The notes under the pieces were generated by a model. That model saw only the letters and a program-made list of their open reading frames with translations, was not told where the DNA came from and ran no database searches. This document shows positions 46,241-58,396 of a stretch of 64,000 nt of DNA, one piece after another; position 1 is the first letter of the stretch, and each line of letters opens with the position of its first letter. The position numbers and the translations under genes are program-made. Source of the DNA: Scalesia atractyloides (lineage: Eukaryota > Streptophyta > Magnoliopsida > Asterales > Asteraceae); contig CAMTDV010000013.1 in the NCBI GenBank assembly GCA_947069175.1, forward strand, positions 29,825,857 through 29,889,856, given 5' to 3'.

Positions 46241-47095
46241 ATATATAGAAATGCAAGATTTGTCTTCATTCGAATAAGTGGTTGGATCAAGATTGATAAC
46301 TTGTTGGTTAGGTATTCCTGTCATTGTCATTGGTTGTTGAGGACCAACAATGATTAACATCTAGAGAGTAGCATCCGTAAAATAGCAGAAAGCTCTCATT
46401 TTCCCTTTCAATTCACAAAGTCATCTCCATATTTTAGCTTAGGAATTCTAGAAGTAGAGCTGTGTTCAAGTTCGTTAGTGATTGACTGATTGGTATCCAA
46501 TTGATTAAACAACACAAACGAAAACTGAATGTTAAACAAATGTTAGTGACGCCTAAAAACAACCAAATTGACAGAGTAACGCCTAAATATTATAACAAGT
46601 GCCAATAAAAAATGGCTTGAACTTGACTGTTGCCAGAAATGATCCCGTGAACACTCAAGGTGCTAATGTTAGTTAGCCGAAAAGGAATAAGTGACGCCAA
46701 CACAAGAAAGTTTAAGAAAGTGACACTGATGGACGATGATTAACAAAGGAGATTCTTAGTGACGGCTCTAGTGATGCCTACGCACATGAAAATTGTCTGC
46801 ATCATCATCTTGTTCGTATGAGTGAGTATTGCCAAAATAATGCAAGTGTCTCCAAATCCAAGGTCCAGGGTCGCCAAATCTGCTGAAAAACACCCCCTTC
46901 ACAAAATAATCACACAAATCAGTTCACAAATACTACCAATTAATCAAAAATAGTAACCAAACACTTTGAAAACATTTTTGTAATAGATTTTCAACAAAAT
47001 CACCAAAGAATTTCACTGGGGTCAGATCTGAATTTGGAATTTTGTAAACTATTTGAATCTTTTCCTAAAAAACTTTAAACAATCAAAAGAGTCTA
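46241..47095 (-). repeat. Leader and internal remnant of a minus-strand Copia element
   Basis: The region lies downstream of the primer-binding site on the minus strand. The first 100 bases are leader-like. No gag frame can be followed, and the element has lost its remaining coding region and 3' LTR. Confidence 0.4.
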
Positions 47096-47108
47096 GGCTC
47101 TGATACCA
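47096..47108 (-). promoter_or_regulatory. Primer-binding site, initiator tRNA-Met type
   Basis: The minus strand reads TGGTATCAGAGCC three bases after the LTR end (…TTACA). This is the usual priming site complementary to the 3' end of initiator tRNA-Met in plant Copia elements. Confidence 0.85.
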
Positions 47109-47111
47109 AAT

Positions 47112-47491
47112 TGTAAGTTCAAAATCCCAAAAATAACAATACTAGTGATGTTCCTCAACAATTATCAGATCTGAAACATCAACTGGTTTGATGTTTTGAC
47201 CTAAAAACCATAGAAAACTCATAAACAGTTTTAAGAACAAAGTAGAAAGAGATTAAAACAAAGATTAAGCTTTGATATAGCCTGAATGTTGTACAATAAG
47301 ATTGAGACTTTGCTAATTCCGCACAAAACACACACTAACAGTCTCAAGATTAATCCACCAAAAGCCTAACCTCATGAAAGAAAAACTTAGGCTATTTATA
47401 GGCTACCAACTAAGGTAACGGGTGACACTCGCATATGAGCATTGCCACCACTACCATAGTGGCGCCATGTGCACCGACGTCAGTTGAACAG
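47112..47491 (-). mobile_element. Copia 5' LTR (minus strand)
   Basis: The 3' border is fixed by the adjacent primer-binding site (minus strand ...GAACTTACA). The 5' border is probably TGTTCAACTGACG at 47,491, but this is less certain. A strong TATA box (TATAAATA, 47,393-47,400) sits where the U3/R boundary is expected. The next LTR element starts only 18 bases to the right. Confidence 0.75.
47393..47400 (-). promoter_or_regulatory. TATA box of the Copia LTR
   Basis: Minus-strand CTATAAATAGCC, about 95 bases inside the proposed LTR start and 280 bases before the primer-binding site. Confidence 0.65.
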
Positions 47492-47509
47492 CCGCCACGG
47501 CTGTAACTT

Positions 47510-48350
47510 GTTGGAAACTTATGTATTGTGAATGGATATTAATTTAGTGAAATTATAATTTAGTAAAATTATAATCATTTACTAGACTATTCACATGGAT
47601 GATAAACTCTTAAGTAGAGTTTTATATCAATTTATTTGTTATTATTAGAGTTTATGTCTCTAATAAAATAACTAATTAAGTGAGACTTTTCTCTTATTCT
47701 CAACTCTTGTAAAAATAGTAGGCTATGTGCCTCTTATGAGATAGAGAAAAAAAAGGCTAGAAAAATACAAGAGAAAGGGATACAAGAAAAATAAATGAAT
47801 TTTATGAAGAGTTTTTGGAAAGAAGAAATACTAGAAGACCCATGTGTTGGGTACTTAGAGAAATATGTTTTCTCTATACAATTCCATCACCTTCATATCA
47901 TATTTTCCCACAAGTTCTAACACTTAATTTTATCCGGTGTAACCACGGGCGCGTGAGCCATCTCCGACAGTAGATACTGTTTCGGCTGTTGTACCTTGGG
48001 AAACAAATGCATCGTCTTTAGTATAGGCGCAAAATCTGTTTTAAGGGAAGCGTGTTGAACACGTGCCTCAACCACAACCGTCAACATCAGTTTATTTATT
48101 TTTTGCAGTCAAGAAGGATCGTACAAGAAGACGCGGTTCAAGTTCTCGTAGCGGAAATTGTACAAGAAGATGCTTCTCAAGTTCTTGTCAAAAAGAATGA
48201 TTTGAATTGATTTATTTAAATATGTTGTAGTTCATATTTAATTTTTTATGAATTTGTACACGGTATGGGTACTATAATTTCCCAAAATTATGTAAAGAGA
48301 GTATCTTTACAATTTTATATTAATAATATAATTTTTATTATAGTTGTGAC
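47510..48350 (+). repeat. 5' LTR of the LARD-like element
   Basis: Starts TGTTGGAAACTTATG. It is about 90 percent identical by eye to the 3' LTR, sharing gattataaactct-type, tctctaataaaataacta and ttttatccggt sequence. The right end is approximate: similarity stops just after ttgtgacc-at-tcctata at about 48,362. Confidence 0.8.
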
Positions 48351-48650
48351 CGATATCCTATAAGCTTTAAAACAGATTACGTGAGATTGTTGATACAATT
48401 TTTAAAACCTTATTTTAAAACAGATTTCGTGAGATTGTTGATATAATTTTTAAAACCTTACTTATAAGGATTTTGGGTTCACGAATGGATTAGAGATTTG
48501 ATCTGATAATATTTTTTTTGGGAAATATTATGCAGTACAACTTGTTGTGTTTGGATTTATTTAGATTGAGATAGAACCTTAAATTCTATACAGTGGTACA
48601 AAACGAATAGTTTTGGCTCAATCATTTGGTTTTGAAACTAAATCGTTAAT

Positions 48651-49770
48651 TTTTTCTAACCTTTTTGTTAGAACATGTTTATTAGTGTAAACCATACATT
48701 TTTTGTAAACATTAAATTTCTCTAACTTGTGTGTTACACCGGAATTATGGGTGTAAACCATACGTTTTTTTGTAAACGTTAAGTTCTCTTGAGTAGAATT
48801 TTAATGTCTTTAAATAAGAGTTTTATGTTACTTGATTAGAGTTTTATGTCTCTAATTAAGTCTCTATTTACAGTAGACTCTTCATCCATCCATGGATCTA
48901 TAGCACAAACTTTAGTGATTCTAACACGAATGTTTCTAAATGAGCGTGTTAGAATTGTGTTTTTATATATAAACTGATATGTTTTATAACGATTTCTGTA
49001 ATCGTTTATTTCTAACGAGCTTGTTAGAACCTATTGGTATGATAATGATTATTATAATCATTTATTTCTAACAAGTATGTTAGAACATATTTATTGATAA
49101 GATTTGTAACAAGTTTTGTAATTGTTTATTTCTAAGAAAAGTGTTAGAAACAGTTTATAAAAAAAGCAAATGATTTTTGTAATCATTTGTCTTCTAACAT
49201 GTGTGTTATAAACGGTTCATCAAAAGTGTTAGAAACAGTTTATAAATAAAAATGCAAATGATTTTTGTAATCATTTGTATTCTAATATTCGTGTTAGAAA
49301 TGGTTTATGAAAAAGTGTTTGTTTGGAAGCAATTTTTAGTTGTTTATTTTTAAACATCTGTATTAGAAATGACTTACTTATATGAACTATATATGTGTTT
49401 ATAACAAGTCAAATTAACATTTAGTGGAAATATTAATATTTCTAACATGCGCGTTAAATCTTTTTCCATTTTAACATGATTGTTAAAAATGGTTAGAATA
49501 CAAACGCTTTGAAATGTTTTATGTAAACATTTTAGATAGTTAATTTGTTGTAGAATTGATTTTAGTGAATTTAAACACATTAATGCTTTGCAAGGTTTAG
49601 AAATAAAAAGTCATACATTGAAGTTGATGTTTGATTGGTTTCAAGAATTAAATCACCATAAAGTGATGGTGTGTTGTATGGGATTTATCATTAACTTTAA
49701 TGTGATTTCTAAATTCAAATGGCATGTTTTATATATATAAATTGACTTAAATTTTCTAACACGTGTGTTA
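48651..49770 (+). repeat. Series of short TTCTAAC...GTTAGAA hairpins
   Basis: About ten occurrences of TTCTAACN(4-8)GTTAGAA or decayed forms occur, for example 48,654-48,673, 49,009-49,029 and 49,066-49,086. They are spaced 50-120 bases apart, between gtaatcattt/aaatgatt words. They lie just inside the 5' LTR. Confidence 0.7.
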
Positions 49771-52746
49771 TAAAATATGTATCACAAATACAAGGTTATA
49801 GATTGTTCATTATGTAAGCCATAATAAATGGAAATGTTTTATGTAAACATTTAATTGCCTTTGTGTGCATTAAAAATGATGAGAAATGGTTGATATTATT
49901 AATATAGTATATTGCAAAACTAAGGAAATGTTTTAGAGTGATTTTTAAAACAAATTTTTACATAGTATTGATAATTCAAATAGTTCGCTACTCTTTCTAG
50001 AAGTAGCATAAGGTAAACAAAGTAACAATTTCATGCATATTATTTGGTGGAAAACGACTTGGTGTTGTTGTGAACAAATTTTAGTTTTTCAAGTTCACAA
50101 CTTAAATGTAGTCTTTATAACAACTTGGTGTTGTTTTGTGTAGAATTGTCCAAGTTTAAAGTTTCAAGATGAAATGAGAAACTTGTACTTACAAGTGCAT
50201 GGAGTCTTATTGAGGGAGTATCTCAAGACATGTCATGGGACGTTATTGTTGACAAGATTTTGGTCAGATTATAAAGTGTTGAAGATAAAAGCACTTTGAT
50301 ATTTGATGTCTACATATCGTTTATGCTTCCGTTTAAATTTCAAAAGGTTTGGCACTTATGATTTAGTTTCCAATGTAGTTTATTGTTTTGTGTTCAATAT
50401 CTTCGGATAACACATGCAATTTTTTACAAAGAAATAAATCACTAATGTTTATGACGTATAAATTATTTTTGTGGAAAGTAATTATAACGTCAACTATACA
50501 TGTTTAAAAGAATATGGCTGTAAACGGATAGTACATGAAAATACTTGGACATAAACAACTTAAGAATTGTTGCATTGACTAAAAGTCAAAGACGAGACAT
50601 CAAATGTGTAACACATCACGAGTGAGTAGTGAGTGTATTGAGATGAAATACACAAATGAGATTCATGTTGAAATACTTCATTAGAAGTCATTGAAAAATT
50701 CACAAGTTTGAATTCTAATATATGAAAGTAAAAGTACTATATGTTATTGTATACCTTTGATAAATTTTGCGAGATTTATTAGTAGATGCGTCTACCACTT
50801 GAATATGGAAATTTTACCTTCGTTTGGGAGAGCATCCTAAATATACATATCTCCTAATGAATAACAATAGATGTGTGCAAATCACTTATGGAAAAATTAT
50901 GAATGCCATGTTGTTGAGTGTGGATCTAGTTGACTCCATCTTCCAAATAATAGTGATTGTAAACGAGGAACACTCATCTTGTTGGTGATGAGTGTGTTCA
51001 CCAAGTGACTTGAATTGAGACTTATGTTTAAATACTTATGAGTCAATAGTAAAGCCTTGGAGATCAAAGGTATACAAGTTATGTTCCTTAATTAAATGAT
51101 AAAATTTAGCTATGTTATGAGACCTTACTAAATATTGATGTTTTAGGATTATGAGTAAGTCTCATTATTTTGTCTTAACAAGGATGAATGTTGCAAAGTG
51201 ATATTATGATATCCTTGGGGCTGTGAAGAATCAGAATGATGCATCTTCTGTTCACATGCGAAAGTATGTAGTCTAAATAATGCTAGACTAATACTTGGTT
51301 AATTATGGTCTCGACGGAGACTAATTAACTCTAAATATTCCAATGTTTATGAAACAAAAAGAACTTGTGTATAGACAAAGTTGAGGGAGAATTTCATTTA
51401 TTATAAGGAAAAGACATGTAACTTTTGAAGATTTTGTTCGAAAAGCTAATGAGGAGAACTCATTGTCTAGGCTTATTCTAGATGTTAAATTATAATTATT
51501 CTAAGTTGGTGACAAACTTATGACAATGGCATGTGTTGCTTTGGTCAACTTCGGAAGCTTATGTAAGCTAATGCAATATGAGTTGAATTCACTAATATAA
51601 TAAGGTTGATCTTGTTCAATCATATGTGTATAAATGTCGTAATAAGTGAAGTTACAGAAATGTTGATCAAATGACAAGAAATGTGGGGAGGATCCATTTA
51701 AGAAAAACAACCTTATAAGGGTACGTAGAAATGGTTTTCATTACCCTATCTGGATGTTATCCAATAACACTTAAATGTGGGGGTGTCTTGCATTTGTAAC
51801 ATAATATTTTGGCAATAAGGATTTTGTAATCCAATCTAACATTGCAAACAACGACTAAGTGGAAGACATAAAGGTCATAGTGCATAATGGAGATGTGTTT
51901 GCCTTAAATTATAATGTATCATTCTAAGACAAATATTGTAACCAGATGGCCACTAAGGTTATAGTCTTAGAAATTGACAGTAGGCAATGTTAACTTTCGA
52001 GTTACGAACACGTCATGACAATTGATCTCAACTGCAAAGTTATCTTCAGTGACTTGTGAATGACAAAGATAATGTTATGGATCCAACAAACCGAGGATTT
52101 ATTAGAGATCAAGTGGAATGAGATTAAAGCTCATGGTAAAAGGGTGTATGAAGGAAACTAACTTAGTTGGCTGGAGATCCCAAGATCTAAGTTCAATAGG
52201 ACAACGAATGCATATGCCTGAGGGTGGTCACTGTGGGGGCATAGCTGATATGCGTAAGCTAGTATATATGGTTATATATACCCCCTAAACAATAAAGGGT
52301 GTTTAAATACGTCCTAGTTCATTCCTATGAAATTCAGTGACAAATTGTGAGGCTAAGCATATTATGTAGTAAATGATTTTGCGTAATCATGGTGACTATG
52401 ATGCTTTTAATGATTTAAGGAGAATCACCTATGTTAGAGAGAAGTGGGGTCGCTTTGAATGGAATTGGGGGCACAATTCCTAGAACTTTCGCAGAACTAG
52501 GAAAGTGTTCCACGACCATTATTGGACACAACTATGATAGGATGACCCGACTAAGGAGGGTATTGTGTGAAGTGTATTGTCGTCTACACAAATGGGGACA
52601 GGTTCAAGGACATCGCGTCTACAAGCCGCTAGGAGACTAAGTATGATTCACAACGGAAAGTTCAAAGGGAACACCTACTTATCCGGCAATACTCAATTAT
52701 CGAGGTTCCATTGGAAATTTTATGTGTTTTGAACGATCTCCATTCA

Positions 52747-52756
52747 TGTGGGGGAT
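52747..52756 (+). promoter_or_regulatory. Polypurine tract of the LARD-like element
   Basis: TGTGGGGGAT immediately precedes the 3' LTR start TGTTGG. Confidence 0.75.
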
Positions 52757-53590
52757 TGTTGGAAATTTATGTAATGTGAATGGATATTAATTTAGTGAAA
52801 TTATAATTTAGTAAAATTATAATTATTTACTAGACTCTTCACATGGATGATAAACTCTTAAGTAGAGTTTTTATGTCAATTTAATTTGTTATTATTAGAG
52901 TTTATGTCTCTAATAAAATAACTAATTAAGTTGAGACTTTTCACTATTCTCAACTCTTGTAGAAAATAGTAGGTTATGTGCCTCATTTTGAGATAGAGAA
53001 AAAAGGCTAGAAAAATACAAGAGAAAGTGATACAAGAAAAATAAATGAATATTTGGAGAGTTCTTGGATAAAAATATTTGAAGACTTATGTGTTGGGTAT
53101 TTAGAGAAATATGTTTTCTCTATACAATTTCATCACCTTCATATCCTATTTTTCCACAAGTTCTAACACTATAATTTTATCCGGTTAACCTCGGGCGCGT
53201 GAGCCATCTCCGGCAGTAGATACTGCTTCGCTGTTGTACCCTGGGAAACAGACGCGTCATCTTTAGTATAGGCGCAAAATCTGTTTTAATGGAAGCGTGT
53301 TGAACACGTGCCTCAGCCACAACCGTCAACATCAGTTTATTTATTTTTTGCAGCCAAGAAGGATCGCACAAGAAGACGCGGTTCAAGTTCTCGTAGTCGG
53401 AAATTGTACAAGAAGATACTTCTCAAGCTCTTGTCAAAAAGAACGATTATTTTTTTAAATATGTTGTATTTCATATTTAATTTTGTATGGATTTGTACAC
53501 GGTATGAGTACTACAATTTTCAAAAATTATGTAAAGAGAGTATCTTTACAATTTTATATCTATATCTATAATTTTTATTATAATTGTGAC
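52757..53590 (+). repeat. 3' LTR of the LARD-like element
   Basis: Direct repeat of the 5' LTR, starting TGTTGGAAATTTATG. Several small indels against the 5' copy show the insertion is not recent. The plus-strand frame at 53,308-53,571 falls within it and is not a gene. Confidence 0.8.
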
Positions 53591-55340
53591 CCATGTCCTA
53601 TATGACTGAGTTACAAGAGGCATAAACAACATAAACCTACTAATACACAAAAGAACATAAGTCCCTTAGAGTGACGCAAGTGACGCTTGTTAATATAACT
53701 TCTAAGCTGTCTTTTGAATCTTGTATGATAAACGGTATGCTACAGTCTTAATAAGTTCCAACAGGTGGCATAGTGACCCTTATCGAAAAAAAATGTGCCA
53801 CCAGACACATCCGGCTAGAATACAATCTGCAAAAGGGTGGTTGGTGTCTGGTCCACATAACCCAACTTAGTTCGGGCACTTTTAATAGAATGTTTTTAAC
53901 ATGTTCATCTCGGCACTTTAAATAGAATGTTTTTAACATGTTCATCTCAGCACTTTTAATAAACATGGATACATACATCATCATCAAGGCCTTTAAAACC
54001 CTATCAAAAGTTGTGCCCTAACCTAGGCATGTTTGAGTCGATTGTTGGCTAACTAAAGGTGATGGCAAGGTTGGCTTAACCTTTTGGAGGGCCTAACGCG
54101 GATTTTAAATTGGAGATATTTTTATATTCTTTTGCTTATGATCCCAAGAGTCTAACACATGGGAATATGATCATATACTTTTTTTTATAAGATTTCTGAA
54201 AAATACAACATCACAAAATTCCAACTAGAAATATAAGAGCCCATAAAAAAATGGAATGCAAATCCAACGTAGCCAATCCCCATAAAAAAATAAGAGCCCT
54301 TTTAATACATAGGCACTAAGCTTCAATTCTTTTTTTCTTTTTTCTCGTTTTTGCAGTAGAGCGTCAAGGATTCCACCCACGGTAGTGATGGCATGGGCTC
54401 CACCCTTGATGTCACATCATTTGGGTTTTCTTCTTGACTACCGAAGCCATTGGTTCTTTTCGATGGTAACAAGCCATTGTCAAGCACATCAAAATAAGTG
54501 TGGATGGCTTCATGCAAACAAGGAGTTGATGTGAGATATAAAACCTCGTAACGGTGGAACTATAACTTTTTTGATGAGGGGTCGCATTATAATGGTTCTT
54601 TTATATATTTTTCTAGTTAATAATAAGTATTCTCTAATCAACGATGTTATATGGAAAGCAAATAATGTAACCCATAACTAAACGCTTAACTAAATAGGGA
54701 AATTTGGTGCACCAGACTCCACATGTGCATGATCTGGGATAAAAGGCTAACATAGGCTTGCTATACACATTCTTACCATGCATTCTTACAAGATGTTTCC
54801 ATGATTTGAACCTATATCTAAAGGTCAGGTGATAGCTATCTTACTGTTTAAATAAATAAAGTTATCATATAAAATAAAAAGAATCTTAAATATATAAGTT
54901 AAATCAAATAACAATCAATTAAATTTAAACTAAAATTAAAAATAATAACTTAATAATTTTTTGTTTTCAAAAATCAGATGTCTTCGCATTTAATTTCTAA
55001 AGAAAAAACTTGTAAATGTGGTTTCATGTTTAATTGACACCTAGATTTGTTACAACTAACCTAACAAACACGAATAAATGCATTTCGTGTTTGTTCATTA
55101 ACTTTAATTTAATACGAACATATAATCAAATACATTTTTTATTCATGTTCATTTATTAAGAAAATGGATATGTTCATGTTCGTTTTTGTTTGTTCGTTTA
55201 AAACCTAAATGAATAATTCATGAACAAACTTAAACAAACATAATTTAACAAACAATAAACATCACAAATGAACATAATTAAAGAAACATAAATGAAGGAA
55301 AATGAACATAATTTACTAAATATAAACGAACATAAAATAT
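53591..55340. other. Gene-free; 37-bp tandem repeat and AT-rich MITE-like sequence
   Basis: 53,873-53,958 has two full and one partial copy of ggcacttttaatagaatg, tttttaacatgttcatct. From about 55,070 the sequence is rich in cgaacataa/tgttcgttt words, probably a decayed MITE interrupted by the solo LTR at 55,551. A minus-strand frame at 54,323-54,517 is noted under rejections. Confidence 0.45.
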
Positions 55341-55550
55341 TTTTTATCTAAATTAGTGATAAATTACGATAAATTTCATTTAAAAAAAAACTTTTTTTAT
55401 TACTAGCAAACTCAATTACTAATTAGTTAGGAAAGTTACCTTTACGTTTGATATTTACATAAATATAACTACTTATGTATTTAAATTCAAACCAACGTAA
55501 ACAAATGTAAATAATGATGTTCACGAACACAAATAAACGAACAAAACGTG
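55341..55550 (+). repeat. Direct repeat left of solo LTR copy B
   Basis: About 205 bp shared with 58,190-58,396 (aaattagtgat, attacgataaatttcattt, actagcaaactcaattacta, gaacaaaacgtg). The LTR is inserted at the end of this unit. Confidence 0.85.
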
Positions 55551-55965
55551 TGTCACACCCCGACCTGCAGCGGAAAAAGGTGATCGGGGCATGATTGGGT
55601 TTTCATCAAAGCTCATGACATTTATGATAATGTTTCATATTTATTATTACAATTTTAAAGAAGATCATACAATCAAATCATACAAGTACAACATGTTCTA
55701 TACATCTTTCTAGACTTCATTATTTTTCTTCTAAGGCACTTTCCTATGTGTTCCTTGCTTCATCCTGTCCACCTGTATCATGTGTAAAAATGGTTTTTGG
55801 GTCAACAAAAAGTTGGCGAGTGAATCCTATGAAAACATTTAAACGTGTTTATTGTATTGATTATAAAATAAAGTGCATAACCACATATGAGTAAATGTAG
55901 ATGTAAATTTATTCACAAAACACATAATATTAAATATTGCACACACATACAACAATTGATTGTTT

Positions 55966-56125
55966 TGAGGCACGCGTTGTTCAACTCGTCTTCCACGAGG
56001 AACTGATGGGCCTAATGAATAAGTTTTGAGGCACGCGTTGTTCAACGAACTGATGGGCCTAATGAATGAGTTTTGAGGCACGCGTTGTTCAACTCGTCTC
56101 CCACGAGGAACTGATGGACCTAATA
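55966..56125 (-). repeat. Three tandem units of about 60 bp (copy B)
   Basis: Reverse-complement match to 41,457-41,625, including the same internal deletion in the middle unit. Confidence 0.85.
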
Positions 56126-56615
56126 AATAATTTGCATACAACTTGACAATATGTAATACATAACAACAAACAATATTTACATTCTAAGTTTAGATCATAT
56201 AATGGTATAGCACGAGTTTGAATAAGCGAATTAATTTAAGCGACACATGATACACCCCAAAACATGAATAAAAAGGGGAATTTGTAAGAATTCACTCACA
56301 GTGGTTGCGTTTCCTTGGATTGATGATGAATGCGCACGAATTTGGATTTAACCACGAGAGAAACTAACCTAAATAATAACATAATAGTTCGGTAAATAAG
56401 TGGATTTTATTAACAATTTTAATAGGATTTTTATATTTATTTTGCGAGTTTAAGGTCATTTTCCTACTTTAAAAATATTATTTTTAAGTATTTTTAATTG
56501 ATTTTTAAAGAAAATAAATAAATAAAAGAAAATAAAATTTTTTGACCTTTTGACCAGTTGACCGTTGACCAGTTGACTTTGACTGTTTGACCGGTTCGGA
56601 CTTTGTGTTTATTTG

Positions 56616-57032
56616 CGCTGAGTGAGGTTCGAACTCGTGACCTCCCGTATACGTGCACGCAGCTCTACCAACTGAGCTACGTGTCTAACCCGAAATATTT
56701 CTGTTTTTAATTATATTTATATACTACTTAGGTTATTCAGAATTTTATTTAATTAAAAAGGTTTTTAAACTAGTCGAACCGGTGCGCATGATGCGTTTCG
56801 AACCCGTGACCTGTTGTTCGTGTGCACACAGCCCAACCAGATGGGCTGTGTGTCTAACCCGTAATAACACCGGATTATGTTAGTTATATATACTTACTCA
56901 GAGGTGATCTGTATAGCTTTTCTTTAAAAAGATTGGTTTTATTTCAGAAGTCGGATACGTGTGTGATTCGAACTCGGGTGTGCTTGTTTAACATTGCACA
57001 CAGTCCACCACTGGACTGTGTGTCTAACCCGG
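56616..57032 (-). repeat. Array of three tRNA-like modules (copy B)
   Basis: Modules lie at 56,616-56,692, 56,795-56,862 and 56,966-57,032 on the minus strand. The first has TAGCTCAGTTGGTAGAGC and GAGTTCGAACCTC. The second has a stem of CACACAGCCC paired with GGGCTGTGTG. The third has CACACAGTCC paired with GGACTGTGTG. Copy A has four modules in the same order, so module number differs between copies. Confidence 0.8.
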
Positions 57033-57924
57033 TTAAATATACGATTTTAATTATACTTATATACTAAAAAAACTTCATCTTCTTCACAAAGAACCCACTG
57101 ATACTAAATCATCTATGTAATTATAAAAACTTATTTGAATCCGATAGTTAGATTCTTTTAACAAAACATAAACAACACAGAACAAAAGAGATGATTTTAT
57201 ACCGAAACGGAGATGGTTGTGATACTTCGGTGATGCCTCCGGTGACAACATAAAAATTCTGGCGATGCTAATTGAAGCAGAGGGTTCTTTCAGAAAGTTA
57301 TAAGTGATGATTGAGAAAGTGTGCCAGTTCAATTGAGGTGAATTGGTCGGTATTTATAGAGTGTCAAGACTGGTATGTTTTCGGTTTTCGGTGACCAAAT
57401 TCCGGCGAGTTGCAGAAAATTCCGGCGATGTATTTCTTGCGACAGAGATTCTACAGGGAGTTTAAGGTGAGTGTGGGTGATTTCGGTATGAGCTCTAAAT
57501 GTCCTGTTTATAAAGTAAGGCAACAGTGGGATAGTTTCTTCGGTTTTCCGGCGATAACTCTCGGTCAACTCGCAGAGAATTCCGGCGATTTCCGGTGAAC
57601 TCCGGTGAAATAGAGACTTGTTTTCACAATGTGGTGAGGGTTTGGCTATGAATTGAACGAGATTTGGACTTGATGGCTAACATGTTCGACAGTTTCGGTC
57701 AAGAGATTTAATTAACCTTCAGTTATGTTTTTGATTGGTTCAAATGATCGATAACAATTTTTGGGTTAAAGGCATGATTAAATCGTCGGTTTTCCTTGGG
57801 TTAATTCGCGATTACGAGTAATGCCGGCGGTTACAGATTTGCCGAAGCTTTGAGATTTTCAGTTTTAGCCGTGGATTCTAAATAAGGTTTAATGGTTTCA
57901 GATTTATAGCACATAAGTGTGTGT

Positions 57925-57988
57925 AGAGCAGTGGTGTGTTAGCGTGTTTGGCTTGTGGGCGACCCGGGTTCGAAACCCGGCGTCTGCC
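57925..57988 (+). other. tRNA-like module with perfect T arm (copy B)
   Basis: GCAGTGGTGTGTTAGCG is followed by GACCCGGGTTCGAAACCCGG, again with a perfect 5-bp T stem and 7-base loop. It is the partner of 39,579-39,662. The D-arm half has diverged strongly between copies while the T arm is unchanged. Confidence 0.65.
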
Positions 57989-58189
57989 TTTATTTTTTTT
58001 ATCCATTATTTATTTGAAATTTTAAATTATGGTTTTTAAATTCTAATATACTTATTAATTGTGTATTGTTTAAAATTAATTTGAGCATTAAATACGCACC
58101 AAAATTTATAACTGATTATTCGGTTTAATAAACGAAGCGGGTTTGGATAACCCGGTTTTTGACGGACGTTACAGTGTGTTCATCATATA

Positions 58190-58396
58190 AATTAGTGATG
58201 AATTACGATAAATTTCATTTAAAAAACACTTTTAATTACTAGCAAACTCAATTACTAATTAGTTATGAAAGTTACCTTTATGTTTGATATTTATATAAAT
58301 ATAACTACTTATGTATTTAAATTCAAACCAACATAAACAAATGTAAATAACGATGTTCACGAACTCAAATGAACGAACAAAACGTGTGTTCATTTT
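58190..58396 (+). repeat. Direct repeat right of solo LTR copy B
   Basis: Second copy of 55,341-55,550. The sequence continues acgtgtgttcat, which shows what the insertion site looked like before the LTR arrived. Confidence 0.85.

Larger units (their letters stand above)
47510..53590 (+). mobile_element. Large LTR element without coding capacity (LARD-like)
   Basis: Two direct LTRs (47,510 to about 48,350 and 52,757 to about 53,590) bound about 4.4 kb in which no gag, reverse transcriptase, integrase or RNase H segment can be read in any frame. A polypurine tract (TGTGGGGGAT) lies directly before the 3' LTR, so the orientation is plus. Size and structure fit a non-autonomous large retrotransposon derivative, although an extremely decayed Copia is possible. 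The interior opens with a series of TTCTAAC/GTTAGAA hairpins. No clean target duplication was found. Confidence 0.7.
55551..58173 (+). mobile_element. Solo LTR, 2,623 bp, with tRNA-like modules (copy B)
   Basis: Starts TGTCACACCCCGACCTG and ends GACGGACGTTACA. It is the inverted partner of copy A at 39,392-42,018. The left flank is ACGTG and the right flank GTGTG. Compared with the second copy of the flanking repeat, the right side looks like ACGTGTGTTCAT with AC lost, so the target duplication is imperfect. It carries 60-bp repeats at 55,966-56,125, three tRNA-like modules on the minus strand and one on the plus strand. The minus-strand frame at 55,839-56,141 runs through the 60-bp repeats and is not a gene. 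Confidence 0.88.

Noticed and set aside
54323..54517. 64-residue minus-strand frame reading HEAIHTYFDVLDNGLLPSKR
   Set aside because: The peptide looks protein-like and may be a captured exon, but I recognise no family and see no splice or promoter context.
54780..54860. Possible SINE (minus-strand GGTTCAAATC B box)
   Set aside because: The A box is unconvincing and no tail or target duplication is visible.
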